Shown in pieces: positions 13,501 through 24,230 of a DNA stretch of 64,000 bases. Location of the stretch: positions 2,232,001-2,296,000 of the forward strand of contig NZ_CP025546.1 in assembly GCF_003614435.1 (NCBI RefSeq), written 5' to 3'. The position numbers and the translations under genes were made by a program. Below the pieces are notes generated by a model. The model was not told the DNA's origin and did no database searches. It saw only the letters and a list, made by a program, of their open reading frames with translations. Position 1 is the stretch's first letter. Each line of letters opens with the position of its first letter. This DNA is from Mycobacterium paragordonae. Its GTDB lineage: Bacteria; Actinomycetota; Actinomycetes; Mycobacteriales; Mycobacteriaceae.

Positions 13501-14184
13501 GACCGCACCACCCAGGAGCGTCGGGCCAAACGCGCCGAGCGTGAACTCAACGAGCTGGGCAGGGTCAACCCGCTCGCCCTGGAGGAGTTTGCTGCGCTGG
13601 AAGAACGGTACAACTTCCTGTCCACTCAGCTGGAGGACGTGAAGGGCGCCCGCAAGGATCTGCTGGACGTGGTCGCCGACGTCGACGCCCGGATCCTGCA
13701 GGTGTTCAGCGAAGCGTTCGTCGATGTCGAACGAGAATTCCAGATCGTGTTCACCGCGCTGTTCCCCGGCGGCGAGGGCCGGCTGCGGCTGACCCAGCCC
13801 GACGACATGCTCACCACCGGCATCGAGGTGGAGGCCCGCCCGCCCGGCAAAAAGGTCACCCGGCTGTCTTTGCTGTCCGGTGGCGAGAAGGCCCTGACCG
13901 CAGTGGCCATGCTGGTCGCCATCTTCCGGGCCCGCCCGTCGCCGTTCTACATCATGGACGAGGTGGAGGCCGCGCTCGACGACACCAACCTGCGCCGGCT
14001 GATCAGCCTGTTCGAGATGCTGCGGGATCGCTCGCAGTTGATCATCATCACCCACCAGAAGCCCACCATGGAGGTGGCCGACGCGCTGTACGGCGTGACG
14101 ATGCAGGGCGACGGCATCACCGCCGTCATCTCGCAACGCATTCGCGGTCAGCAGGTGGACCGGCTGGTGGCTAACTCTTCGTAG
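10588..14184 (+). CDS. smc: Chromosome segregation/condensation ATPase SMC
   Basis: Condensin-type ATPase that organises and segregates the chromosome with ScpA/ScpB. The 1198 residues show an N-terminal Walker A ([14 protein letters not shown], about residues 32-45) and two long Ala/Glu/Arg coiled coils around a hinge (about 500-660). The C-terminal head has the signature [17 protein letters not shown] and the Walker [14 protein letters not shown]. The length matches the family. The GTG start begins directly with the conserved [14 protein letters not shown]. ftsY follows after 85 bp. Confidence 0.97.
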   Translation: MYLKSLTLKGFKSFAAPTTLRFEPGITAVVGPNGSGKSNVVDALAWVMGEQGAKTLRGGKMEDVIFAGTSSRAPLGRAEVTVTIDNSDNALPIDYNEVSITRRMFRDGASEYEINGSSCRLMDVQELLSDSGIGREMHVIVGQGKLDEILQSRPEDRRAFIEEAAGVLKHRKRKEKALRKLDAMAANLARLSDLTTELRRQLKPLGRQAEVARRAQTIQADLRDARLRLAADDLVNRRSERQAIFDTETTMRREHDEAAARLAVASEELAAHEASLAELSQRAEAVQQTWFRLSALAERVGATVRIASERAHHLDIEPARTSDTDPEALEAEAEQVALFEEQLLAELAEARTRLDAARAELAERERRAVEADKAHLAAVRAEADRREGLARLAGQVETMRARVESIDDSVARLSERIEHAAARVEQTRAEFEGVQSRVGELDQGEVGLDEHHERTMAALRLTDERVTELQVAERAAERQVASLRARIDALSVSLERKDGTAWLARNHSATGLFGSVAELVKVRPGYEAALATVLGSAADGLAVDSLGAARTAVAALKQADGGRAALVLGDWPAPPRPAIDLPGGAAWALDLIEAPPRLRGAMVAMLSGVAVVDDLGAALELVANHPQLRAVTLDGDLVGAGWVSGGSDRKVSTLEIASEIEKARDELAAAETQVAQLSAALSGALTEQSARQDAAEHALAALNESDTAISAMYDQLGRLGQEARTADEEWNRLLAQREELEAGRARTVDEVVELETRLRNAQETEHVQQAEPVDRQEIAAAADAARSFEVEARLTVRTAEERANAVRGRADSLRRAAAAEREARIRAEQAAAARLRAASVAAAVAESGRLLAWRLNRVVDAASLMRDELVAERQQRSAALAAVREETNLLSSRVAALTDSLHRDEVANAQAALRIEQLEQTVLEQFGMAPADLIAEYGPDVPLPPTDLEMAEFEQARERGEQVVVPAPMPFDRTTQERRAKRAERELNELGRVNPLALEEFAALEERYNFLSTQLEDVKGARKDLLDVVADVDARILQVFSEAFVDVEREFQIVFTALFPGGEGRLRLTQPDDMLTTGIEVEARPPGKKVTRLSLLSGGEKALTAVAMLVAIFRARPSPFYIMDEVEAALDDTNLRRLISLFEMLRDRSQLIIITHQKPTMEVADALYGVTMQGDGITAVISQRIRGQQVDRLVANSS

Positions 14185-14269
14185 GTTGCCCGTAGCGTGG
14201 GGCTGACAGCCCGCCAGCCCGTACCGCCCCCTTAGTTGGGGGAATCAGTTCTGGGAAGGATTCATCAGC

Positions 14270-15610
14270 GTGTCGCAAGGTCTTTGGATCGCCATCGCGG
14301 TCATCGCCGCCCTGGTCATCATCGCCGCGCTGGTCTTCGGCCTGGTGCGCTACCGCAAGCGCCAGATCAGCCTGGCGCCCAAGGCCACGCCCGAGGCGAT
14401 CGACCGCTCCGGGGGCTACACCGCGTCCTCCGGCATCACGTTCAGCCAGACCCCGACGCTGCAACCAGAGCGGATCGACACCACTGGGCTGCCCGCCGTC
14501 GGCGACGACGCCACCATCCCGCGCGACGCGCCCAAGCGTCCCATCTCCGAGGTCCACCTCCCCGAACTCAAGCCCGAACTCAAGCCCGAACCCAAGCTCG
14601 AACCCGAACCGGAGCCGGCGCCGGAGCCGACACCCGAGCCGATACCGGCGCCCGAGCCCGAACTCGAAGCGCCCCAGATCGAGGCGATCGAGCCGACGGA
14701 AGGGCGGCTGGAGCGGCTGCGCGGCCGGCTGGCCCGGTCACAGAACGCGCTCGGGCGCAGCATGCTGGGCCTGATCGGCGGCGGCGACCTGGACGAGGAC
14801 TCCTGGCAGGACGTAGAGGACACCCTGCTGGTCGCGGACCTGGGTCCGGTAGTGACCGAAGCGGTCGTCGCGCAGTTGCGTACCCGGCTGGCGAGCAGCA
14901 ACGTCCGCACCGAAGCCGACGCCCGGGCGGTGCTGCGTGATGTGCTGATCAAAGAGCTGCACCCGGAGATGGACCGGTCGATCCGGGCGCTGCCGCATGC
15001 CGACCATCCGTCGGTGCTGCTCGTCGTCGGCGTCAACGGCACCGGAAAGACCACCACGGTCGGCAAGCTGGCGCGGGTGCTGGTGGCCGACGGACGCCGC
15101 GTGGTCCTCGGCGCGGCCGACACGTTTCGCGCGGCCGCGGCTGACCAGCTGCAAACCTGGGCGTCGCGGGTCGGCGCGGAAGTGGTGCGCGGCGCCGAAG
15201 GCGCGGACCCGGCCTCGGTGGCGTTCGACGCCGTCGACAAAGGCATCCAAGCCGGCGCCGACGTCGTCCTCATCGATACCGCGGGCCGGCTGCACACCAA
15301 GGTCGGACTGATGGACGAGCTGGGCAAGGTCAAACGCGTGGTTACCCGCCGTGCCGCAGTGGATGAGGTGTTGCTGGTCCTGGACGCCACGATCGGGCAG
15401 AACGGCCTGGCTCAGGCCAAGGTGTTCGCCGAGGTCGTGGACATCACCGGCACCGTGCTGACCAAGCTGGACGGAACGGCCAAGGGCGGCATCGTGTTCC
15501 GCGTTCAGCAGGAACTGGGCGTGCCGGTGAAGCTGGTCGGCCTCGGCGAGGGCGCCGACGACCTGGCGCCGTTCGAACCGGCCGCGTTCGTCGACGCGCT
15601 GCTCGGCTAA
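14270..15610 (+). CDS. ftsY: Signal recognition particle receptor FtsY
   Basis: GTPase that docks SRP-bound ribosomes at the membrane; its partner Ffh is encoded at 25.97 kb. The protein opens with a transmembrane-like segment (residues about 5-27). A Pro/Glu/Lys-rich linker follows, in which PE, KPE and EPEP units repeat (about 100-145), and then the NG domain. GTPase motifs are VGVNGTGKTTTVGKLA, DTAGRLHTK and TKLDGTAKGG. It has 446 residues with a GTG start, and AAGGA lies 9 nt upstream. The linker is low-complexity and longer than in many homologues. Confidence 0.96.
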   Translation: MSQGLWIAIAVIAALVIIAALVFGLVRYRKRQISLAPKATPEAIDRSGGYTASSGITFSQTPTLQPERIDTTGLPAVGDDATIPRDAPKRPISEVHLPELKPELKPEPKLEPEPEPAPEPTPEPIPAPEPELEAPQIEAIEPTEGRLERLRGRLARSQNALGRSMLGLIGGGDLDEDSWQDVEDTLLVADLGPVVTEAVVAQLRTRLASSNVRTEADARAVLRDVLIKELHPEMDRSIRALPHADHPSVLLVVGVNGTGKTTTVGKLARVLVADGRRVVLGAADTFRAAAADQLQTWASRVGAEVVRGAEGADPASVAFDAVDKGIQAGADVVLIDTAGRLHTKVGLMDELGKVKRVVTRRAAVDEVLLVLDATIGQNGLAQAKVFAEVVDITGTVLTKLDGTAKGGIVFRVQQELGVPVKLVGLGEGADDLAPFEPAAFVDALLG

Positions 15611-15751
15611 AAGCGCTTACACAGCAACTTTTACGTTAATCCTGACGAAACACGGCGGCTCCATTGCCGCAACAACTTATGCGCATGGTTCTCGTCAGGT
15701 CACCAGTCATCATTCTGGGGCCCTCCCAACGCTGACTGGAGGTGATAGCGA
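15611..15751 (+). promoter_or_regulatory. Upstream region of amt-glnB-glnD, with an imperfect GlnR-like box
   Basis: The 141-bp gap contains TTTACGTTAATCCTGACGAAAC at about 15638. This resembles half-sites of the actinobacterial GlnR box (GTNAC-N6-GAAAC) but the spacing is off by one. Ammonium transporter operons are known GlnR targets in mycobacteria, so nitrogen control is expected; the exact site is uncertain. A good ribosome-binding site, GGAGGTGA, precedes the amt GTG. Confidence 0.4.
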
Positions 15752-17514
<1,763 letters not shown>

Positions 17515-17548
17515 GGTAGTCCGACCTTGCTGAAGCTGGACAGACGGG

Positions 17549-17577
17549 CCGGCCGGGTGTGACGCCGAACCGGCCGG
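17549..17577 (+). promoter_or_regulatory. GC hairpin enclosing the glnD start codon
   Basis: CCGGCCGGGT (17549-17558) pairs with ACCGGCCGG (17569-17577) with one bulged G. The GTG start of glnD lies at the beginning of the loop. No Shine-Dalgarno sequence is visible just upstream. It could end part of the amt-glnB transcripts or hold back glnD translation. The structure is seen; its role is inferred. Confidence 0.5.
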
Positions 17578-20030
17578 ACCCTTCTGAAACCTCGAAAACA
17601 GAAGCACCGCAAGCAGTTAGCGCCGCTGCCGCAGTCGATCTGGCTGCCGCGCGGCGCGAACTGCTGTCTGACGGGTTGACCGGCATGAAACCTGCCGAGA
17701 TGCGGCAGGCGGTGCTCGAGTTGCACGAAAACTGGCTGCAGGCCAAGGCTTCCGAGATCGGCATCACCGACGACAGCGGTTTCGCGATCGTGGCGGTCGG
17801 TGGCCTCGGCCGCCGTGAGTTGCTGCCGTACTCGGACCTCGACCTGGTGCTGGTGCATGACGGCAAGCCACCCGAAGTGCTAGGGCCGATCGCCGACAAG
17901 CTGTGGTATCCCTTGTGGGACGCCAACATTCGGCTCGACCACAGCGTGCGGACGGTGAGCGAGGCATTGGCCACCGCCAATGCCGACCTGACCGCCGCCC
18001 TGGGCATGCTGGAAGCGCGGCACATCGCGGGCACTGAAGCCCTCTCGGCCGAACTGATCGACGGGATCAAACGCCAGTGGCGTAGCGGAATCCGTTCCCG
18101 CATGGACGAACTCGTGGAGATGACGCACGCCCGGTGGCTGCGCCTGGGGCGCATCGCCCACCGTGCCGAACCCGACCTGAAGTCGGGCCGCGGCGGGCTG
18201 CGCGACGTGCAGTTGCTCAACGCGCTGGCCCTGGCGCAACTCATCGACCGGCACGGCATGTCCCGTGCGGACACCGCGGTCGGTTCGCTGGACGACGCGT
18301 ATCTGACGTTGCTGGACGTGCGCACCGAGTTGCATGTGGTGTCCCGCCGCGGCCGTGACCAGCTGCTGGCGCAGTTCGCCGACGAGATCAGCGAGGCGCT
18401 GGGCGTCGGCGACCGGTTCGATCTGGCGCGCATGCTGTCCAGCGCCGGGCGAACCATCAGCTTCCACGCCGTCACCGGTCTGCGCACCGCTGCAAACGCA
18501 CTGCCCAAACGCGGCATCAGTGCCCTGATGCGACGCCCCAAACGGCGGCCGCTGGACGAAGGCGTCGTCGAATACGCCGGTGAGATCGTGCTGGCCCGCG
18601 ATGCCCGCCCCGAGAGCGACCCGGGCCTGGTGTTGCGGGTGGCCGCTGCCGCCGCCGACACCGGCGTCCCGATCGGCGCCGCCACCTTGAGCCGGTTGGA
18701 CAGCGCTCCGCCGCTGCCGACGCCGTGGCCGCGTGAAGCTCTGGACGACCTGTTGGTGGTGCTGCTGGCCGGCCCGACCGCGGTGACCACTATCGAGGCG
18801 CTGGACCGCACCGGACTGTGGGGTCAGTTGCTGCCCGAATGGGACGCGATCCGTGACCTGCCGCCGCGCGATGTCTCGCACAAGTGGACGGTGGACCGGC
18901 ACGTCGTCGAGTGTGCCGTGCACGCAGCGCCGCTGACCACCAATGTGGCACGGCCGGACCTGCTGGCCCTGGGCGCGCTGCTGCACGACATCGGCAAGGG
19001 CCGGGGGATGGACCACAGCGTGCTGGGGGCCGACCTGGTGATTCCGATCGGGCAGCGACTGGGGTTGGCCCCCGCCGACGTCGACACGATCTCCAAAATG
19101 GTCCGTCACCACCTGCTGTTGCCCATCACGGCTACCCGAAGCGACCTGAACGACCCCAAAACCATCGAGGCGGTATCCGAGGCGCTGGGTGGTGATCCGC
19201 AGCTGCTCGAACTGATGCATGCGCTGTCGGAGGCTGACTCCAAGGCCACCGGCCCGGGTGTATGGAGTGACTGGAAGGCGTCGCTGGTCGAGGACCTGGT
19301 GCGGCGCTGCCGACTGGCGATGGCGGGGGAGACGCTGCCACAAGCGGAACCCACTGCGCCGCACTATCTTTCGTTAGCGGCACGGCAGGGCGTGCACGTC
19401 GAGCTGAAAGGCGGCGAAGGCGAACGGCTGTGCGCGGTGATGGTGGCCCCGGATCAGCGGGGGCTGGTGTCCAAGGCCGCCGCCGTGCTGGCGCTGAACT
19501 CGCTGCGGGTCCATTCCGCTTCGGTGAACATCCACGAGGGAGTGGTGATCACCGAATTCGTGGTGTCCCCGCTGTTCGGGTCCCCGCCCGCAGCGGACCT
19601 GTTGCGTCAGCAGTTCGTCGGGGCGCTGCACGGCGACATCGACGTCTGCGCCACGCTCGAGAAGCGGGACAGCGAGGCCGCCATTTCCGCTACCGCCCGC
19701 GCCGGCGAGGTCCAGGTGGGTGTGCCGGTCACCCGGTCCACCGCACCGCCGCGCATCCTCTGGCTGGACACCGACACGCCCGGTCAGCTCATCCTGGAAG
19801 TCCGCGCCATGGACCGGGTGGGTCTGCTCGCGTTGTTGACCCGAGCGCTGGAGCGCGCCGAGACGGACATTCTGTGGGCCAAGGTCAACACGTTCGGGTC
19901 GACGGCGGCCGACGTGTTCTGCGTCGCGGTGCCGCCGGAACTCAATGCGCGGGCCGCGGTGGAGAAGCACCTGCTGGCCGTGTTGGGGGCGCCGGCTGTG
20001 GTGCTGGAGGACGAACCCGTCGGGGACTAA
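17559..20030 (+). CDS. glnD: PII nucleotidyltransferase/deadenylylase GlnD
   Basis: Bifunctional sensor enzyme that modifies and de-modifies PII in response to glutamine; in actinobacteria the modification is adenylylation. The 823 residues start with a nucleotidyltransferase domain ([21 protein letters not shown]). An HD phosphohydrolase domain follows ([29 protein letters not shown]), then two C-terminal ACT domains ([37 protein letters not shown]). The GTG is preceded in frame by a stop, so no earlier start is possible. It converges with the helicase gene across a 21-bp gap. Confidence 0.95.
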   Translation: MTPNRPDPSETSKTEAPQAVSAAAAVDLAAARRELLSDGLTGMKPAEMRQAVLELHENWLQAKASEIGITDDSGFAIVAVGGLGRRELLPYSDLDLVLVHDGKPPEVLGPIADKLWYPLWDANIRLDHSVRTVSEALATANADLTAALGMLEARHIAGTEALSAELIDGIKRQWRSGIRSRMDELVEMTHARWLRLGRIAHRAEPDLKSGRGGLRDVQLLNALALAQLIDRHGMSRADTAVGSLDDAYLTLLDVRTELHVVSRRGRDQLLAQFADEISEALGVGDRFDLARMLSSAGRTISFHAVTGLRTAANALPKRGISALMRRPKRRPLDEGVVEYAGEIVLARDARPESDPGLVLRVAAAAADTGVPIGAATLSRLDSAPPLPTPWPREALDDLLVVLLAGPTAVTTIEALDRTGLWGQLLPEWDAIRDLPPRDVSHKWTVDRHVVECAVHAAPLTTNVARPDLLALGALLHDIGKGRGMDHSVLGADLVIPIGQRLGLAPADVDTISKMVRHHLLLPITATRSDLNDPKTIEAVSEALGGDPQLLELMHALSEADSKATGPGVWSDWKASLVEDLVRRCRLAMAGETLPQAEPTAPHYLSLAARQGVHVELKGGEGERLCAVMVAPDQRGLVSKAAAVLALNSLRVHSASVNIHEGVVITEFVVSPLFGSPPAADLLRQQFVGALHGDIDVCATLEKRDSEAAISATARAGEVQVGVPVTRSTAPPRILWLDTDTPGQLILEVRAMDRVGLLALLTRALERAETDILWAKVNTFGSTAADVFCVAVPPELNARAAVEKHLLAVLGAPAVVLEDEPVGD

Positions 20031-20051
20031 TGGTGGGTCGCCGCCATCGAA

Positions 20052-21764
20052 CTAGCTCTGCTCGGCGTTGAACTGGCGGGCGGCGTCGATGCGGGCCTTG
20101 AGCTGGTCACGCGTCGCCGCGGCGATCGGTGGCCCGCCGCAGCGGCGGCGCAGCTCGTTGTGGATCCAGCCGTGCGGCTTGCCGGTGCGGTGATGGGCGA
20201 CCGAGACCAGGGAGTTGAGTTCGCGGCGCAGGTCCCGCAGTTGACCGTGGGTGGTGATCGGCGTTGCCGGCGTGCCGGATTGGGCACGCCTCTGCAGCTG
20301 CTCGTCCTGGCGCCGATGCAGCAGGGCGCGCATCTGTTCGGCGTCGAGCAGGCCGGGGATGCCGAGGTAGTCGGCCTCCTCGTCGCTCCCGGCGGGGGTG
20401 GCGGTGCCGAACGAGGAGCCGTCGAAGATCACCTGATCCAGCTCGGCGTCGGCGCCCAGCGAGGTGAAGCCCTTCTCTTCGCCGGGTTCGTTCTGGGTCT
20501 TGGTGGCCGGGTCCTCGTCGAGCGGGTCGCCCTCGGATTCGCGATGCGGTTTGCCCAGGACGTGGTTGCGCTGTGCCTCCAGTTCGCTGGCCAGTTGCAG
20601 CAGATTGGGCACCGACGGCAGGAAGATGCTCGCCGTCTCACCGGCTCGGCGGGACCGCACGAACCGCCCGATCGCCTGGGCGAAGAACAGCGGCGTCGAG
20701 GCACTGGTGGCGTAGATGCCGACCGACAACCGCGGCACGTCGACCCCCTCGGAGACCATCCGCACGGCAACCAGCCACCGGCTGGTGCTCGCCGAAAACT
20801 CGGAGATGCGGGCCGAGGAGCCGGGGTCGTCGGAGAGGACGACCGTGGGCGCCTCGCCGGTCAGCTTGGTGAGCAGCGTCGCGTAGGCGCGGGCCGCGGT
20901 TCGGTCCGACGCGATGATCATTCCGCCCGCGTCGGGCACGTGCTCACGCTTCTGGCGCAGCCGCTGGTCGGCCGCCGCGATCACCGCCGGCATCCATTCG
21001 CCGGCCGGGTCCAGGGCGGTGCGCCAGGCCCGGGCGGTCTGCTCCGCCGACAGCGGCTCACCCAACCGCGCCTCGTGCTCCTCGCCGGCGCTGTCCCGCC
21101 AGCGGGCCTGCCCCGAGTACGCCATGAACACCACCGGGCGCACCACGCCGTCGGCCAGCGCCTCGGCGTAGCCGTAGGTGTGGTCGGCCCGGGACCGCAT
21201 CAGGCCGTCGGCGTCGGGTTCGTAGTCCACGAACGGGATCGGACTGTCGTCGCTGCGGAACGGCGTCCCGGTCAGGGCGAGCCGGCGGGTGGCGTCACCG
21301 AAGGCCTCCCGGATCGCGTCACCCCAGGTCTTGGCGTCACCCCCGTGGTGGATCTCGTCGAAGATCACCAGCGTCTTGCGTTGCTCGGTACGCACCCGGT
21401 GCAGCGTCGGGTGGGCGGCCACCTGGGCGTAGGTGACCACCACACCGTGGTACTCCGGCGAGGTCTGCGGGTTGGAGTTGGAGAACTTCGGGTCCAGCGA
21501 CAGGCCCTGGCGCCCGGCGGCCTGCGCCCACTGGATCTTGAGGTGCTCAGTGGGTACGACGACCGTGAGCTGCTCGACGGCCCGGTGGGCGATCAGCTCG
21601 CCGGCGATCCGCAGGGCGAACGCGGTCTTGCCTGCGCCGGGTGTGGCGACTGCCAGGAAGTCGCGGGGCTCGGTTCCCAGGTACTTCACCAGGGCGCGAC
21701 GCTGCCAGCCACGCAACGACCGGGTGGTGTCGGCAGGGAAGTGGCTGACCGGCTGCAGCGACAC
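20052..21764 (-). CDS. DEAD/DEAH-like superfamily II helicase
   Basis: 570-residue putative helicase or nucleic-acid translocase corresponding to Rv2917. Motif I is ATPGAGKTAFA (about residues 40-50), motif II is IFDEIHHGG, motif III is ALTGTPFRSD. The C-terminal helicase domain includes AIGRFVRSRRAGETASIF. After that comes an acidic low-complexity stretch and a basic Arg-rich tail. GGGGGGA precedes the GTG start, and TACCAT upstream could be its -10. Substrate and process unknown; members resemble type III restriction/ComFA-like helicases but no partner subunit is nearby. Confidence 0.85.
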   Translation of the reverse strand: MSLQPVSHFPADTTRSLRGWQRRALVKYLGTEPRDFLAVATPGAGKTAFALRIAGELIAHRAVEQLTVVVPTEHLKIQWAQAAGRQGLSLDPKFSNSNPQTSPEYHGVVVTYAQVAAHPTLHRVRTEQRKTLVIFDEIHHGGDAKTWGDAIREAFGDATRRLALTGTPFRSDDSPIPFVDYEPDADGLMRSRADHTYGYAEALADGVVRPVVFMAYSGQARWRDSAGEEHEARLGEPLSAEQTARAWRTALDPAGEWMPAVIAAADQRLRQKREHVPDAGGMIIASDRTAARAYATLLTKLTGEAPTVVLSDDPGSSARISEFSASTSRWLVAVRMVSEGVDVPRLSVGIYATSASTPLFFAQAIGRFVRSRRAGETASIFLPSVPNLLQLASELEAQRNHVLGKPHRESEGDPLDEDPATKTQNEPGEEKGFTSLGADAELDQVIFDGSSFGTATPAGSDEEADYLGIPGLLDAEQMRALLHRRQDEQLQRRAQSGTPATPITTHGQLRDLRRELNSLVSVAHHRTGKPHGWIHNELRRRCGGPPIAAATRDQLKARIDAARQFNAEQS

Positions 21765-21873
21765 ATTCCCCCCGTAGAACTCGGCATGGTAGCCCGGCCG
21801 CGCGAGATGGCGCAGTGGCTGTGAAATCTAGCACGACAACGCTTTTCGGCGCTGCAACGACGTGGCCGGCTGC

Positions 21874-22447
21874 TCAGATTAGCTGGTCGCGGGTCTGCAG
21901 CCAGTCGTGGATACGCGTGGCGACTTCGGGCCATCCGGGTTCGAGCATCATGTTGTGGCCCATCGCGAAGAACTCGGGTTCGGTCCGATAGGCATCCGCC
22001 GTCATCCGCACCTCGGCGGTGCTGACGAAGCCGTCATGCTCGGCGCCGAGCACCAGCATCGGAGTGGTGACCAGTCCCGTCCGGACCCGCCGGATCATCG
22101 GATCCAGCGCCGCCGCACGCAGGCTCTCGGGCCCGGCCTGCGACCTGCATGCCTCGACGACGTCATCGGGGGTCTGCGCACAGAAGAGGTAGTCGCGCGC
22201 CATCGCCGGCGTGTCGACGAATTCCAGCAGGGTGCCGCCGGCGAAGGCCCGCAGGGCGATCAGCGGGTGCCGGCGCCACACGCGCATCGCGAGCTTGAAG
22301 AAGCCCTTCGGCGGTACCGAGCCCACCAGTACCGCGGCGGGCGCTCGACGGGTTTCCAGGAATCTCTGCACGGCGAAGCCGCCCAGGGAATGTCCGATCA
22401 GCACCGGTTGGCCGCCCAGCGTGTCGACCACCGATGCGATGTCGGCT
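21874..22447 (-). pseudogene. Alpha/beta hydrolase, 3' part of a gene split by an insertion sequence
   Basis: C-terminal two thirds of a hydrolase. It contains the nucleophile elbow GHSLGGFAVQRF, the acid segment LGAEHDGF, and the final GHNMMLEPGWPEVATRIHDWL with the His. Joined to 24028-24230 across the insertion sequence, keeping one copy of the 4-bp target duplication, it gives an uninterrupted 258-residue protein (junction MSDYL-ADIAS). The gene was therefore intact before insertion and the insertion is probably recent. An internal start at 22431 could produce a fragment, but it lacks the oxyanion-hole strand. Confidence 0.9.
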
Positions 22448-22451
22448 AGAT
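22448..22451. repeat. 4-bp target-site duplication AGAT, left copy (right copy 24028-24031)
   Basis: AGAT directly flanks both terminal inverted repeats. Collapsing the two copies to one restores the hydrolase reading frame, which independently confirms the ends. Confidence 0.9.
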
Positions 22452-22468
22452 ACTTCGACCTGAAAAAG
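22452..22468 (+). repeat. Left terminal inverted repeat of the insertion sequence
   Basis: ACTTCGACCTGAAAAAG, the exact reverse complement of 24011-24027. The similarity fades after these 17 bp. Confidence 0.92.
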
Positions 22469-22534
22469 GGTTGATGGCGACGGCTTCGTCGGTGGCAGTG
22501 ACGGCGGGTGCTCGGTGCTGGCGGGAGTTTGTTG

Positions 22535-23926
22535 TCATGAGGCCAGGGCGCTGATCTTGACGAGGTTGTGGGCGAACACCCCGTGTCCGCACCAGGTCCT
22601 GGCTCCGGTGAGGGTGGTCAATTCCGTGCGGTTCCAGCTGTAGCTGCGTTTGAGGTGGTTGATGCGTCCTTCGCATCCGGTTCGCCATTTGATTTTGGCG
22701 CGGAACGCTTTTCGGTGTTCGAACTCGCGGCGAGCGGCACTCGGTTTACTGGCACGCGGAATCGCGACATGGCGGACTCCTTGCTCGTGCAGATCGTTTT
22801 CGACCGAGGCGTATCCGTAGCCGCGATCGGCGGTAACTGCCCTGGGGGCGTGGCCGGCGCGGCGAGTGATCCGGGCGATCGCTGGAGCCAACTGCGGGGC
22901 ATCGGCGGGGTTTCCGATCTCGACGCTGTGGTCGAGGATGACTCCATCGGCGTTATCGACGACCTGGGCTTTGTAGCCGAACTCCACGGGCTTGCCCAGT
23001 CGTCCTTTGCGGATCGGGCGGGCATCGGGGTCGTGGAAACTGACCAGCCGGCTCGCCGAGTCCGGCATCACCCCGGTCAGGCGGCTACGGGCTTGGGTGA
23101 CCACGCGTTGGGCCTTATCCATGATCGCGGCCAAGTCGTTGATCGCTCGAGATAGCCGAGCCCGGCGGACCCCGGTCGCGTTGCGCACAGCCCGGCGGGC
23201 ATTGCGCCGCACCGCGGCCGCTTCCCGCATCGCCGATTCGGCGATGCCGGCCAACTCCCCGGTGATCCGCGCGACCACGGCTTGAGCTTCCTCACGGGCC
23301 ACCGCACCGCGAAGCCGCAGTTTGGAGGCGATCGAGCGGGCCCGCTGGCCCGCTGAGCGGCTGCGGTCACGGGCATGGGTACGCACCGCCCCGCCAGCGT
23401 TGTGGATGCGGGTGATGGTGCGGGCGATCGTGGTCACCGCCTTGGCCAGGAGCCCCGAGTCGGTCGGATAGGCCACTGCGGCCTCAACCACGGTGGTGTC
23501 AGCACGCACCTTGTCAGTGCGCAACAGTTTGGCGTCGGCGGCCTTGGCCAACAAGGCCTCATTGAGGCCGGCCACTGCAGCGTCCCCACACCGAGTGGTC
23601 AGTTTCATCAGCGTGGTGGGGTGCGGCACACGCGTCCCGAACGGAATCCGGCAAAACCGTTGCCAGGAAATCGAATCGCCGACCTCACGGCACAACGCCT
23701 CAAAGCCCAGCCGGTAGCGGAACTTCAAGAACATCATCCGCAGATAGGTCTCCATCGGAATCGACGGACGACCGATACGGGTGTCGAAGTACGGCGTGAA
23801 CGGCGCGAAGAACACCGGATCATCTAGCAGCGCGTCTACCCGCCCCAACTCCCTCGGTAACACCAACAGCTCCGGCGGCAGGATTGCATCCCACAACGAC
23901 AACTGGTCATTTACAGTTCTAAGCAC
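22535..23926 (-). CDS. DDE transposase of the insertion sequence
   Basis: 463-residue transposase. The N-terminal IS5-type domain reads RIGRPSIPMETYLRMMFLKFRYRLG. Likely catalytic residues are D143 in VRADTTVV, the Asp in VTADRGYGYA, and the Glu in GCEGRINHLKRSYSWNR. Between them is an Arg/Ala-rich insertion (about 190-290). No frameshift or stop is present. The start is GTG at 23926: the only ribosome-binding candidate, GAGG, lies 5 nt upstream and inside a hairpin. There is no earlier in-frame start codon after the preceding stop. Confidence 0.93.
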   Translation of the reverse strand: MLRTVNDQLSLWDAILPPELLVLPRELGRVDALLDDPVFFAPFTPYFDTRIGRPSIPMETYLRMMFLKFRYRLGFEALCREVGDSISWQRFCRIPFGTRVPHPTTLMKLTTRCGDAAVAGLNEALLAKAADAKLLRTDKVRADTTVVEAAVAYPTDSGLLAKAVTTIARTITRIHNAGGAVRTHARDRSRSAGQRARSIASKLRLRGAVAREEAQAVVARITGELAGIAESAMREAAAVRRNARRAVRNATGVRRARLSRAINDLAAIMDKAQRVVTQARSRLTGVMPDSASRLVSFHDPDARPIRKGRLGKPVEFGYKAQVVDNADGVILDHSVEIGNPADAPQLAPAIARITRRAGHAPRAVTADRGYGYASVENDLHEQGVRHVAIPRASKPSAARREFEHRKAFRAKIKWRTGCEGRINHLKRSYSWNRTELTTLTGARTWCGHGVFAHNLVKISALAS

Positions 23927-23967
23927 GATGGCCTCGATCCCTTCTAGCCCAAGGGTTCGAGGCCATC
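23927..23967 (-). promoter_or_regulatory. Hairpin sequestering the transposase ribosome-binding site
   Basis: GATGGCCTCGA and TCGAGGCCATC pair perfectly (11 bp), continued by CCCTT/AAGGG after one mismatch, around a 7-nt loop. The 3' arm on the minus strand contains GAGG and ends right at the GTG. Such structures in other insertion sequences block translation from read-through transcripts; that role is inferred here. Confidence 0.65.
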
Positions 23968-24010
23968 ATCTCGTCAAACAAAGCCCAATTCAGCCACCGC
24001 CACGCCCTGA

Positions 24011-24027
24011 CTTTTTCAGGTCGAAGT
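24011..24027 (-). repeat. Right terminal inverted repeat of the insertion sequence
   Basis: CTTTTTCAGGTCGAAGT, reverse complement of the left end, followed by the AGAT duplication at 24028-24031. Confidence 0.92.
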
Positions 24028-24230
24028 AGATAGTCCGACATGGCGCACCACCGCAGGGATGCGGGCCCGGGGCTGGCGCCGTGGCCGCGCAAGCTCACCG
24101 CCACGGCGCGATAGCCGGCGTCCGCGAAATAGTCCAGGAAGTTCTCCCAGCACCAGGCACCATGCCAGCCGCCGTGGACGAAGAGCAGTGGTTGCGCGCT
24201 GCGCGAGCCCTTCTCGATGACTTCGAGCAC
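24028..24230 (-). pseudogene. Alpha/beta hydrolase, 5' part of the split gene
   Basis: Encodes the hydrolase N-terminus with the oxyanion-hole motif LLFVHGGWHGAWCWENF and the strand AVSLRGHGASPG, then breaks at the insertion sequence. GTG at 24230 overlaps the stop of the upstream membrane-protein gene (TAGTG), so the hydrolase was the second gene of a coupled pair. In its present state the frame runs into the insertion sequence for about 35 unrelated codons before a stop. Confidence 0.9.

Larger units (their letters stand above)
22452..24027. mobile_element. Complete insertion sequence, 1,576 bp, IS5/IS1182-type DDE transposase (family tentative)
   Basis: Bounded by perfect 17-bp inverted repeats and flanked by AGAT duplications. 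It carries one full-length transposase on the minus strand, nothing else. A strong hairpin lies at the transposase start. All parts are intact, so it may be active. Similar transposases are annotated as ISNCY or IS1182-like in mycobacteria; the family is from memory and needs a database check. Confidence 0.93.

Noticed and set aside
12430..14136. 568-codon frame antisense to smc
   Set aside because: Lies opposite the SMC head and coiled coil and has His/Arg/Gly-rich composition typical of GC-rich shadow frames.
20160..21824. 554-codon frame opposite the helicase gene
   Set aside because: The minus-strand protein has clear helicase motifs; the plus frame has none.
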